Shown here piece by piece: positions 1-6,323 of a stretch of 6,834 nt of DNA. The position numbers and the translations under genes are program-made. Numbering within the stretch: position 1 is the first letter of the stretch; every line of letters begins with the position of its first letter. This DNA is from Elusimicrobia bacterium RIFCSPLOWO2_12_FULL_59_9 (lineage in GTDB: Bacteria; Elusimicrobiota; Elusimicrobia; O2-12-FULL-59-9). The stretch is taken from positions 1 through 6,834 of the forward strand of contig MGUX01000052.1 of assembly GCA_001800185.1 (NCBI GenBank), written 5' to 3'. The notes below the pieces were generated by a model, which worked only from the letters and a program-made list of their open reading frames with translations, made no database searches and was not told the DNA's origin.

Positions 1-89
1 TTCCCGAGCACACGTCCTTCATGCTCGCAGGAACTTTGTAGCAGTTTTTAGATTTTAACGCAAGAGAAAAAAAGGCGGCTGTAGAACTA
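1..89. repeat. Left copy of 89-bp perfect inverted repeat
   Basis: Bases 1-89 are identical, base for base, to the reverse complement of 6739-6827, including the run of seven A/T. The left copy begins at the first base of the window, so its outer end cannot be seen. It ends on the A of the antitoxin start codon at 89. The right copy continues for seven more bases to the window edge. No transposase lies inside the window. The repeat could be a real inverted duplication, or a fold-back or chimeric end of an assembled contig. The identity is certain but the cause is not. Confidence 0.95.
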
Positions 90-289
90 TGACGAGGGTT
101 CAATTGTTAGAGCGTGAGATCAAAAAGCTCGACCGCGCCAACCTGGCCGCTTTCCGCAACTGGTTCCGCAAGTATGATGCGGAGGCCTGGGACCGCCAGG
201 TCGAGCGAGACGTCCATGCGGGCAGGCTTGATAAGTTCGCCGCGGAGGCGTTCGCCGCGCGCAAGGCCGGCAAGACCCGAGAAATTTGA
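89..289 (+). CDS. Small antitoxin of a type II toxin-antitoxin pair
   Basis: This 66-aa acidic/basic helical protein should bind and neutralise the toxin encoded directly downstream, and probably represses their shared promoter, as type II antitoxins usually do. The N-terminal part (LEREIKKLDRANLAAFRNWF, residues about 8-27), followed by the YDAEAWDRQVERD stretch and a basic Ala-rich tail, matches from memory a common family of roughly 65-75-aa antitoxins paired with RelE/ParE-like toxins. The length is normal and the frame intact. The ATG at 89 overlaps the last base of the left inverted repeat, so the only upstream sequence present (AGGCGG, 10 nt before the ATG) comes from the repeat. The native promoter may therefore be missing. 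The stop TGA (287-289) overlaps the toxin start as TTGA, which implies translational coupling. The family call rests on pattern and context, not on a search. Confidence 0.8.
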   Translation: MTRVQLLEREIKKLDRANLAAFRNWFRKYDAEAWDRQVERDVHAGRLDKFAAEAFAARKAGKTREI

Positions 290-539
290 GACATCTTGCT
301 TCTCCTAAATTCCAGCGTTGTTATCGCGCGCTGCCCAAGTCTGTTCGGGATCTGGCGGATAAAAATTCAAACTCCTCAATTCCAATCCACGCCATCCTTC
401 TCTCCATTTCAAGAAAATAGGCAAATATCATTCCATTCGTATCGGTTTGGCCTATTGGGCGCTGGCAGCAGAAGACGCAGAAGGCCTCATCTGGTTCTGG
501 ATTGGCAACCATTCGGAATACGATAAAATGCTGCGCTGA
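286..539 (+). pseudogene. RelE/ParE-like toxin, broken by a one-base frameshift
   Basis: This should encode a toxin of about 84 aa, the partner of the antitoxin just upstream. It starts at TTG (286), overlapping the antitoxin stop by four bases, and reads RHLASPKFQRCYRALPKSV and then LADKN in one frame. That frame stops at TAG 418-420. One base short, from about position 366, the next frame continues the same protein: FKLLNSNPRHPSLHFKKIGK, then YHSIRIGLAYWALAAEDAEG, ending LIWFWIGNHSEYDKMLR and TGA at 537-539. The PRHPSLHFKKIG and WFWIGNHSEYD motifs are characteristic of this RelE/ParE-like toxin group. A single base appears lost in the AAAAATT run at 361-367. There is no canonical slippery heptamer in the right frame, so programmed frameshifting is unlikely. 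Either the toxin is inactivated or the base call is wrong. An intact antitoxin beside a dead toxin is a common decay path. Confidence 0.85.
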
Positions 540-576
540 CCCGGAATTCCCAACCGGTGTGGTTGGGCCGGGTCAG
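536..576 (+). terminator. Strong stem-loop over the toxin stop codon
   Basis: CTGACCCGG (536-544) pairs perfectly with CCGGGTCAG (568-576). After a four-base left bulge, AATT, CCCAACC (549-555) pairs with GGTTGGG (561-567) around the loop GGTGT. That gives 16 paired positions in 41 nt, and the toxin TGA lies inside the outer stem. No T-run follows on either strand, so it is not a textbook intrinsic terminator. It could act as a transcription end or mRNA-stabilising hairpin, or it could be a REP-like palindromic element. The fold is certain from the sequence; the role is inferred. Confidence 0.5.
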
Positions 577-850
577 GAAAAGCCCTGGGCGGCTGGGATA
601 GCGAGGAATACCAAGGGGATTGAAAACCCGAAAAAACCGGGTTAAACTTTGGGGAGAGCGATGAGGCGCCCGCCGCCAGGAATCCCCAAGTCGTTTCATG
701 GGGGGAAACCCGATCCCAAGGCCCCAAGCAGCCCAAGTTAATTGAGTATGGCGTCCCCAGATTTCCGAACTTCGCGCAGCGGAGATGCCCATTAATGAGG
801 TGGAAATCTGATGGTTCGCCGTCTAAAATCGGCTTGAATGGACGGCGGCC
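577..850. other. Intergenic stretch with small palindromes, no gene seen
   Basis: No reading frame here looks like a real protein: the open minus-strand frames are rich in Pro, Ser, Arg and Trp and have no recognisable motif. The stretch holds small inverted repeats. AACCCG (625-630) pairs with CGGGTT (638-643), and GCCC and GGGC flank a single T near 585-593. A segment reading TTAATTGAGTATGGCGTCCC lies near 738-757. That segment resembles, from memory, repeats often found between genes in genomes carrying REP-associated transposases, but I cannot confirm this. I see no convincing promoter for the downstream gene. Confidence 0.4.
817..847 (+). other. Inverted repeat just ahead of the exported-protein gene
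   Basis: CGCCGTC (817-823) is the exact reverse complement of GACGGCG (841-847), with a 17-base A/T-richer loop between them. The 3' arm lies 18 bases before the ATG at 866 and directly before a GTG at 851. In mRNA this stem could hide the initiation region, or in DNA it could be an operator site. The pairing is visible; any regulatory role is inference. Confidence 0.35.
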
Positions 851-865
851 GTGTCCGGGCTGGTT

Positions 866-1780
866 ATGAGGGTGACGCGTTGGGTCGCCGTTTTTGCGGT
901 TGCGCTGCTTTTAAAAAGCGGGGGAGATCTTTTTGCCCTGGGCTTAAAGGACGTGGACATCGAACTCGATCCTTATTACAGCGATGTCGCGCTCACGATT
1001 CCATTTTCGGAAGGCGCCACGGAGTCCGATGTCGAGCAGGGGGAGATGACCACCTACCGGGGGATGCTGACTCGCGCTCTTTTGCCCAGGTTTTTGGTGC
1101 TGGAGGCCAGCCTCAACCCGCTGCCCATCACGGGCGTCGCCGTGCGCAAGCGCGCGCGGCATTTTTACTCTCAAGCTCAGGCCACGCCGTCTTTGAACCT
1201 GGTGGACGCGGTGACCGCCGGTTTCGAGGAGCCCTACGCTTTTTCCATTTTCCTGGGCAAGGTGATCGATTTCAACCCCGGGGAGCAGTCGCTTCGCAGG
1301 AAGAAGAAAGGCTATGTGGGCTATTTGGCCAGCGCCGGCAACTACCACATTTTAGAAAGCCGCATGATCCCGGACAATTGGCTGGAAGCGGAGGCGAAGA
1401 TAAAAGGGGACCAAGAAACCGCCCGCAGGAGAATGAGCTGGAGCTTTCGCGGCGGAGGCAAGTTCCATTCCAACCGGGAAATTGCCGACACCTATTACCT
1501 TGGCATCCGGAGAAACCGCATCGACTTCGAAAAAAGCCGGTACTCTTTTCTTTTAAGCAGCGGCATCGAGTACCGGGTGGACTTCGACAAGAGAAGTCTG
1601 AGCCCGATCAGCCACTACCTCATGCTCGACAAGAATTTCCCGCTCTATAACGGCAAGATGACTTTCAGCATCGGCCTCGGCTACTTGTGGCAGGGACTCG
1701 ACAAATACAGCGGAGCCCTGGCCCAGGGCCGGCAAAGAAGCAAGTCGCAAGTCCTCATCCGTCCCAACTTGAAGTTCTAG
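866..1780 (+). CDS. Exported protein, probable outer-membrane beta-barrel
   Basis: A protein of about 304 aa of unknown specific function, probably located in the outer membrane. From the ATG at 866 it begins MRVTRWVAVFAVALLL, a typical signal peptide with two arginines and a hydrophobic core, with likely cleavage near the DLFALG segment. An in-frame GTG at 851 would add five residues. I prefer the ATG because the signal peptide then starts normally, although neither start has a good ribosome site. The mature part is rich in short alternating polar/hydrophobic stretches with many Tyr, Phe and Gly (for example SFLLSSGIEYRVDF, KMTFSIGLGYLW). The chain ends in phenylalanine (LIRPNLKF), the usual last residue for barrel proteins inserted by the BAM machinery. 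It stands alone on the plus strand, with over 300 bases upstream to the toxin remnant. I recognise no named family. Coding status is strong; the barrel assignment is moderate. Confidence 0.75.
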   Translation: MRVTRWVAVFAVALLLKSGGDLFALGLKDVDIELDPYYSDVALTIPFSEGATESDVEQGEMTTYRGMLTRALLPRFLVLEASLNPLPITGVAVRKRARHFYSQAQATPSLNLVDAVTAGFEEPYAFSIFLGKVIDFNPGEQSLRRKKKGYVGYLASAGNYHILESRMIPDNWLEAEAKIKGDQETARRRMSWSFRGGGKFHSNREIADTYYLGIRRNRIDFEKSRYSFLLSSGIEYRVDFDKRSLSPISHYLMLDKNFPLYNGKMTFSIGLGYLWQGLDKYSGALAQGRQRSKSQVLIRPNLKF

Positions 1781-2045
1781 AAAATTCTGGCGCAGGCCCC
1801 ACCCGAGTCCGCCGCCTTTATACGAGTGTCTGTTCGGCATCTTCAACGTCAGGAAGGGCCAGAAGAGCATCCTCGCCGAGGAGGTCGGGATCAACGCCAC
1901 CCACTTACCCCACATCATTAACCTGCTCAACCTCGCGCTGGAAATCAGGCGCGACATCCTTGCGTTGGCCGAAACCATTAAGAGAAGCTCGATCTCCGAG
2001 CGTCGAGTGCGAAGGATTGCGCGGATCGAGGACGCCCGCTTGTAG
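1773..2045 (+). pseudogene. Start-less fragment with helix-turn-helix-like segment
   Basis: The frame is open from just after a TGA (1770-1772) to TAG (2043-2045) but has no ATG and no well-placed alternative start. From 1821 it reads like real protein: YECLFGIFNVRKGQKSILAE, followed by a helix-turn-helix-like EEVGINATHLPHIINLL, then ending SISERRVRRIARIEDARL. This layout resembles DNA-binding tails linked to phage, plasmid or recombinase proteins, but I do not recognise a named family. The first part overlaps the end of the exported-protein gene in another frame. The simplest reading is the 3' remnant of a DNA-binding or recombinase-associated gene whose front was deleted, consistent with the insertion-sequence-like repeats about 100 bases downstream. 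Confidence 0.45.
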
Positions 2046-2138
2046 CTTGCCGCGTTCCGGAAGTTACAATTTACCGGCAGAATTGACTAGAAAATCTGAA
2101 ACTACTCAGGCTAGAAAGCCTTTTACTTTGCAGCATAA
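2046..2138. other. Short spacer without recognisable gene
   Basis: An A/T-richer spacer between the helix-turn-helix fragment and the tandem repeats. I see no reading frame, RNA gene or terminator. It differs in composition from the flanking coding DNA, which fits remnant or inserted sequence. Confidence 0.4.
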
Positions 2139-2181
2139 TTCGCCGAATTGGACAGAATTCGGCGAAATTGGACGCCCAATT
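2139..2181. repeat. Tandem palindromic repeats, possible insertion-sequence end
   Basis: TTCGCCGAATT (2139-2149) and AATTCGGCGAA (2156-2166) form an 11-bp perfect inverted repeat around GGACAG. Directly next to it, AATTGG (2166-2171) and CCAATT (2176-2181) form a second one around ACGC. On the minus strand the same bases read as two imperfect direct copies of GTCCAATT-CG-CGAATT. Multiple short repeats of this design are typical of transposase-binding ends, for example in IS21-like elements. No transposase gene is present, so this would be a remnant. Because the repeats begin just after the stop of the last minus-strand operon gene, they may also end its transcript. Confidence 0.5.
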
Positions 2182-2182
2182 C

Positions 2183-2404
2183 TCAGCAGTTGCAGGCCTC
2201 GGTCTTTCCGCACCGCGCGCAGACTGCCTCAAGCAACCATTCCTGCTTTTGCTCGGGCCGACAGAAGGAATCGGTCCAACTCGCGGTGCGACAATTCTCC
2301 GGCTCGATTGCAAAAAGAAAATACCCTGGATAGAAGCACCAGTAGTCGTCGCGATGTTCGTCAGCGGGGATCACATTCGATTCAACGAACAAGTTGCTTT
2401 TCAT
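2183..2404 (-). CDS. 73-aa cysteine-rich protein, last gene of the Hsp70 operon
   Basis: A small protein of unknown function. It begins MKSNLFVESNVIPADEHRDD, has an aromatic stretch YWCFYPGYFLF (about 21-31), and ends in a cysteine-dense tail with CARC (62-65) and CNC (71-73). Cysteines also lie at 23, 38 and 48. The C-terminal cysteines could bind zinc. The ATG at 2404 lies inside the end of the second Hsp70 gene, overlapping it by 23 nt, which suggests coupled translation. The upstream ribosome site is weak (CTGGGG, 3 nt from the ATG). The stop is two bases from the insertion-sequence-like repeats, so the gene may be cut short. It is not a DnaJ: there is no HPD motif and no repeated CxxCxGxG. 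The non-random aromatic/Cys composition and operon position support a real gene, but the short length leaves doubt. Confidence 0.55.
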   Translation of the reverse strand: MKSNLFVESNVIPADEHRDDYWCFYPGYFLFAIEPENCRTASWTDSFCRPEQKQEWLLEAVCARCGKTEACNC

Positions 2405-3854
2405 AGGGCCCCAGGTCTACGCCATAGCAGAGGTCATTGAGCGGAATCTGCTGCTGAGAATTTCGGCTCCTGGCATCTGCGAAGACCACAAGCTCGCCGT
2501 CGTGTCCCATGTAGCGGCACTCTAGCCGAACGGTGTCCTGGAAATTCGCCGGCAGATTGGTCTTCACAATCGGAATCGTCGCCGCGGCGATCTTCCGTTC
2601 GAACCGGCAGAGCCAACTGGGCGCAGACTCTCCTTCATAGAGGACCAAATTTCCCGCCTCGCGATTCCCGGCCTGACAAGCGATCTTCAACTCGGAGGTT
2701 ATTCGCAGAGTGTCATTTAGGGGCAGTCCGCGTTCTAGAAGAGGGAAGAACGTTCTTGCATTACCCATAGGCTCCGCCAGGGCGACCGCAACGGGGCGCG
2801 AGAGAACTGGCTCTAAGCCGAACTTCGCCGCGATGGCAGCACCCTCGGCAATGCGCTCCTGAGGCCGTTCAAGGAGTTCGACCCTACCTCCAAACCGCTC
2901 TTCCAGCCGTTTTCTAACCAAGGGGATCTGCATGGAACCGCCGGCCAGGAACACGGCGGAAAGGCTGTAATCTTCGATCTGGGCCGCGTTCATGACCTCC
3001 TGCAATGTCTCAAGCACTTCGCCGACAATCGGCTCGCTCACGCTCTCGAATTCGGCGCGGGATAGCTCCCTCAGGAATGACCGCCCGCCGTCCAGAAGCA
3101 TGTGGAATTTATGAGTCTCGTAGTCGCTCAGCTCTATCTTTGCTATCTCGCACGCCGCGAGGAAACGATCCCGGGTTGATGGAGAGGCGCCATCGAGAAT
3201 TCGGGCGTTAGAATCTTTCAAGAGGAAATCGCCTAGTGCTCTGTCGATGTCGTCGCCGGCTCGGCTAAGTCCTCGATGGCCCAACTCGTAGACCATATAA
3301 TCTTCCTTCTTGGCCACGGTTACATCGAGCGTGCCCCCTCCCCAGTCAAGAAGAGCGTAGACTCCATCCCCGCGCTCTGCGACCGCCCCGATTAGTGCTG
3401 CGAATGGTTCATGGATAAAGGCTTTCACGTCGATGTCGGCATCCTCCGCGGCTTTGCGCAGCAGTCGCCGCTGCTCCGCTTTGAACAAGAGCGGGACAGT
3501 AAGGACTGCTCTCTTGATGGGTAAGCCAACGGACCGCTGGACCTCCTGCTGGAGTCCCTTAAGAATCTCGCCCGCCACCAAGTGGGCGGTCACTGTACCG
3601 CCAGAGGGGACTTGGGCCTGCCAAGCGTCCTCAAAGAATCGTCGCTTGATCGATTTGACGACGAGATTTCCCGGGCTATCGCAAAGACTAGTGAAGTTCT
3701 CTTTAACGCTGTGGCCCACCAAGACGCGATTGGCCTGGTAGCAGACGAGTGACGGCACCAGCTTTGTGCTGCGTGGCGTGGAGCTCCCGAACTGGAAAAA
3801 ACCAGCGGAGGAGTTGGTCGTGCCAAAGTCTACACCGAAGGGAATTTCTTCCAT
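2382..3854 (-). CDS. Short Hsp70-family ATPase, second of a pair
   Basis: A 490-aa Hsp70-type ATPase, expected to bind and hydrolyse ATP in the cytoplasm to drive binding and release of a client or partner. DnaK nucleotide-binding signatures appear in order: phosphate-1 loop GVDFGTTNSS (7-16); SIKRRF with the catalytic-type lysine (70); VPLLFKAEQR (120-129); HEPFAAL (148-154), including the conserved Glu; phosphate-2 LLDWGGGTLDVTV (168-180); GDDIDR (200-205); and adenosine motif VFLAGGSMQIP (301-311). The ATPase domain ends near 345. Only about 145 residues follow, enough for a beta-sandwich-like domain but not the helical lid; DnaK is about 638 aa. The DnaK interdomain linker (VLLLD) is not recognisable. 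The start lies 2 nt after the stop of the first Hsp70, so translation is probably coupled. It is clearly divergent from its neighbour, so the pair is not a recent duplication. Confidence 0.93.
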   Translation of the reverse strand: MEEIPFGVDFGTTNSSAGFFQFGSSTPRSTKLVPSLVCYQANRVLVGHSVKENFTSLCDSPGNLVVKSIKRRFFEDAWQAQVPSGGTVTAHLVAGEILKGLQQEVQRSVGLPIKRAVLTVPLLFKAEQRRLLRKAAEDADIDVKAFIHEPFAALIGAVAERGDGVYALLDWGGGTLDVTVAKKEDYMVYELGHRGLSRAGDDIDRALGDFLLKDSNARILDGASPSTRDRFLAACEIAKIELSDYETHKFHMLLDGGRSFLRELSRAEFESVSEPIVGEVLETLQEVMNAAQIEDYSLSAVFLAGGSMQIPLVRKRLEERFGGRVELLERPQERIAEGAAIAAKFGLEPVLSRPVAVALAEPMGNARTFFPLLERGLPLNDTLRITSELKIACQAGNREAGNLVLYEGESAPSWLCRFERKIAAATIPIVKTNLPANFQDTVRLECRYMGHDGELVVFADARSRNSQQQIPLNDLCYGVDLGPYEKQLVR

Positions 3855-3856
3855 CG

Positions 3857-5320
3857 CTAATTCAGCTTCACGGCAAATCTCAAATCCTGCAGGAAGCAGG
3901 GTTCGAGCGAAAGCCCAGGCAACCGCGGTGCGATCTTCAAGGCCAGGTTCTCGTCAATCTCAAAGAAGATCTTCAGCGGAAAGCGCTTCGGTCTAGGGTA
4001 GCCGCCGTCTTTCACTAATCTGAGAATGGCGTCTTCTGGGATTTGCCACTTGAGGACTCGATGGGTTTGGCCGTCGAGGCAAAGGGCCAGACGCAACTCC
4101 CGGTTTGACCAGTCGGTGCAGTAAAATTCCCGTTCGACGCGAACGCCTCCATAGCCGACCCTGTCGCCGCGCTTCAAAATAGTGATAAGAGCCGACTCTA
4201 CCGAAGCCTTCGGAGACGGGATGCGAAGTTGAAGATCGGCGGCGAGCACGAGCCCAGCCGCCATCTTAGACGCCCAGGCGGCACCTTGGGCAATCAGGAA
4301 TTCTGACCGTGGGGGAAGCGTCACCTTGCACGGCATCAAGGCCTCAGCTTTCTTCTTGAGCAGCGGAATCTTCGACGTGCCACCAACCATGATCAATTCC
4401 CGAATACTTGCCGCTTCTACCCCTGATCTTTCGAAAGTGGCGAGAAGCTCAACGATTCCCTTCTCCAATTCCTTGTCGATCCAATCCTCCAGAGATGCGC
4501 GCGTGATCTTTTGCAGAAGAGGCCTTCCTTTGAAGAAAAGGGGAATCGTAACGGTAGTTTCATCGCGGTCGCTCAGATCCCTCTTTGCGGCCTCACATTG
4601 AATCCGAAGGCGCTCGCGCATTGGAGCGGAAAGGGCCTCGAGACCAGCAGTCATGGCGAGTTCGTTAAAGAATCGCCGGGCAACCTTGTACGCCACAATT
4701 CTATCGAATTCGTCGCCAGCCACGTCATTGAGAGATCCAACGGCGACTTCCCCGAATATGTTGCCGTCCTTTGCGACCATGGTGATATCTAGCGTGCCGC
4801 CGCCCCAGTCGAACACGAGATAGTGTCCGTCGGGTTTTTCAGCGATAATTGGAAGCACGGCGGCAAACGGCTCGTGGATGAACGTTTTCACCCCTATGCC
4901 GGCTTTAGTCGCGGCTTCTCGGAGGAGTTTTCGCTGTTCCGCGCGGAATCCGATTGGTACGGCGATGACGGCTTCCCCGATGTCTGCCCCGAGCGCCTTT
5001 CTGTACTGCGTGTGGATTTCCGATAGAATTCTGGCCGCCACATCCGTAACGGAGACGTTGTCTCCCGAGTGCAGATGTACGTCGAGGTACTTTCCCCACA
5101 TGAGCCGTTTTACCGAAGGGACCCCCGTTTGTCCCGATGACCCGCTGCCTTCGACCCATCTCTTCCGTGCGATGTTGCCGACGACAATTTCCTCGCCCGA
5201 ATACAAAACAATGGAAGGAAGAGGGTTTACTGGGGGAACAAAGACCGGTTCGGCCACCCCTGGAACATAGGCGGCGGCGCATGAATTGGTCGTGCCGAAG
5301 TCGATGCCTACGTCATTCAT
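3857..5320 (-). CDS. Short Hsp70-family ATPase, first of a pair
   Basis: A 487-aa Hsp70-type ATPase. DnaK signatures are all present: GIDFGTTNSCAA (5-16), nearly identical to DnaK; VKRLMWG (70-76), with the lysine equivalent to DnaK Lys70; VIAVPIGFRAEQR (118-130); HEPFAAV (149-155); VFDWGGGTLDITMV (169-182), with the conserved Asp, Gly and Thr residues; GDEFDR (202-207); EAAKRDLS (243-250); and MVGGTSKIP (311-319). The ATPase domain ends near residue 354. The last roughly 130 residues show beta-strand-like segments (EFYCTDWSNRELRLALCLDG) and no helical lid or acidic tail. The length lies close to YegD-type short Hsp70s and well below DnaK. The ATG overlaps the end of the coiled-coil gene by 8 nt, with GGAG ten bases upstream. 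No DnaJ or GrpE lies nearby, so the operon's coiled-coil and small proteins are the likely co-factors. Confidence 0.93.
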   Translation of the reverse strand: MNDVGIDFGTTNSCAAAYVPGVAEPVFVPPVNPLPSIVLYSGEEIVVGNIARKRWVEGSGSSGQTGVPSVKRLMWGKYLDVHLHSGDNVSVTDVAARILSEIHTQYRKALGADIGEAVIAVPIGFRAEQRKLLREAATKAGIGVKTFIHEPFAAVLPIIAEKPDGHYLVFDWGGGTLDITMVAKDGNIFGEVAVGSLNDVAGDEFDRIVAYKVARRFFNELAMTAGLEALSAPMRERLRIQCEAAKRDLSDRDETTVTIPLFFKGRPLLQKITRASLEDWIDKELEKGIVELLATFERSGVEAASIRELIMVGGTSKIPLLKKKAEALMPCKVTLPPRSEFLIAQGAAWASKMAAGLVLAADLQLRIPSPKASVESALITILKRGDRVGYGGVRVEREFYCTDWSNRELRLALCLDGQTHRVLKWQIPEDAILRLVKDGGYPRPKRFPLKIFFEIDENLALKIAPRLPGLSLEPCFLQDLRFAVKLN

Positions 5321-6323
5321 CCTTTAGTTGCTCCAGGAGCTTCTTTGTCGCACGCGACAGCTTTTCGGTTATCGCCAGGGCAAGCGCTGAAACCCCAGGG
5401 TCCTTCGCCTCATACGATTTTAAAGTCGTTTCGATGTCGTGCAAGTTCGGTTGGATAGCCTTTTCAAAATAGTCGCGAATCTCGGCACGAAGGCGATTTT
5501 TCTCATAGCGGTTAGTTGTCTCGAAGCTCTGCCGTTCTCTTTGAACCTGCGCGGTCCGGCCATTTACCTCAGCTTGGAGGGTGGCCGCGGTAGCCTCTGC
5601 TTCTGTCGCTCGGCGGGTTGTCTCTTTGAGATCGGCCCGCAGTTTCGTCGCTTCCTCTGTGGTGGTAGCAATCCTCTCCCGAAGCTTTGACAACTCGTCT
5701 TGGGACGTCCTTTCTCTCTCAGCACTGTCGGCGACTGTTCGGACCAGAAGAAGGCTAGCGCGCAGGCCTGGTTTCCGGCTTAGCGTTCCCTTCGGGAGCT
5801 GCTTCAGGAGAGACAGCAGCCATCGCAGCCGTACTAGCTGTTGTGGTCCGGACAGTTTCTCGATCCCAGCAAGCAGGCGGAAATGGGTATCCGGGCTTAG
5901 CGCGAGCAGGCGGGAAATGATCGCGATTTCGTTATCCGCGTCAGGCTCGGGCACATCGCTCAGAGCGGCCCAAATATCCTCGTCGGTGATTTTCTTCTTC
6001 GCAAAGAAGAGCAGGTGGCGGACCGCCTTGGCTAGTCGGTCGCCCGAGCGAAGTTCGATTAGGTTGCATAGCAGGTCAATTGGCGTATCCCCAGCACCGC
6101 GCTTACGGAGACAGAGACCGACCAGGCACTCCTCCAGCGCCCGGTCTGCGTGCGAGTTTCTCTCGTAGTCGGCTCGATGCGACTCCACGAATCTCTGGGT
6201 TAACTCAGGCGTGAGCATGACCCTGCTGAGTGCTTGGCGAGTCGATTTGGACAGCCTCTTCTTTCGTGATAGGCGCCACTCCTCCAGAATCTTGAGGTCG
6301 GCCTCTTGTTTAGCGTGCTTCAT
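5313..6323 (-). CDS. Helical coiled-coil protein of the Hsp70 operon
   Basis: A protein of about 336 aa, not recognised as a named family. I choose the ATG at 6323 because GGAG stands 7 nt before it; a TTG six bases upstream is a weaker alternative. Residues 1-195 are helical and basic, with a Leu-rich segment LVRLRWLLSLLKQL (about 163-176). Residues about 200-285 form a long charged coiled coil of Ala, Glu, Arg and Thr heptads (LSKLRERIATTTEEATKLRA and onward). The tail is helical (YFEKAIQPNLHDIETTLKSY) and ends in basic helices. There is no signal peptide or membrane segment. It overlaps the upstream gene by 14 nt and the first Hsp70 by 8 nt. A dimeric coiled coil beside Hsp70 genes could act as a scaffold, adaptor or GrpE-like exchange factor, but I see no GrpE beta-domain, so that role is speculation. 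Confidence 0.85.
   Translation of the reverse strand: MKHAKQEADLKILEEWRLSRKKRLSKSTRQALSRVMLTPELTQRFVESHRADYERNSHADRALEECLVGLCLRKRGAGDTPIDLLCNLIELRSGDRLAKAVRHLLFFAKKKITDEDIWAALSDVPEPDADNEIAIISRLLALSPDTHFRLLAGIEKLSGPQQLVRLRWLLSLLKQLPKGTLSRKPGLRASLLLVRTVADSAERERTSQDELSKLRERIATTTEEATKLRADLKETTRRATEAEATAATLQAEVNGRTAQVQRERQSFETTNRYEKNRLRAEIRDYFEKAIQPNLHDIETTLKSYEAKDPGVSALALAITEKLSRATKKLLEQLKDE

Noticed and set aside
358..372. Programmed ribosomal frameshifting in the toxin
   Set aside because: The bases around AAAAATT do not form a slippery heptamer in the incoming frame, and this toxin family is normally encoded in one frame.
452..792. Minus-strand frames in the gap between the toxin and the exported protein
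   Set aside because: They are Pro/Ser/Arg/Trp-rich, overlap the toxin and the palindromes, and have no plausible start signals or motifs.
838..1650. Long plus-strand frame overlapping the exported-protein gene
   Set aside because: It is Gly/Arg/His/Pro-rich without motifs, and is a shadow of the signal-peptide-bearing frame that ends at 1780.
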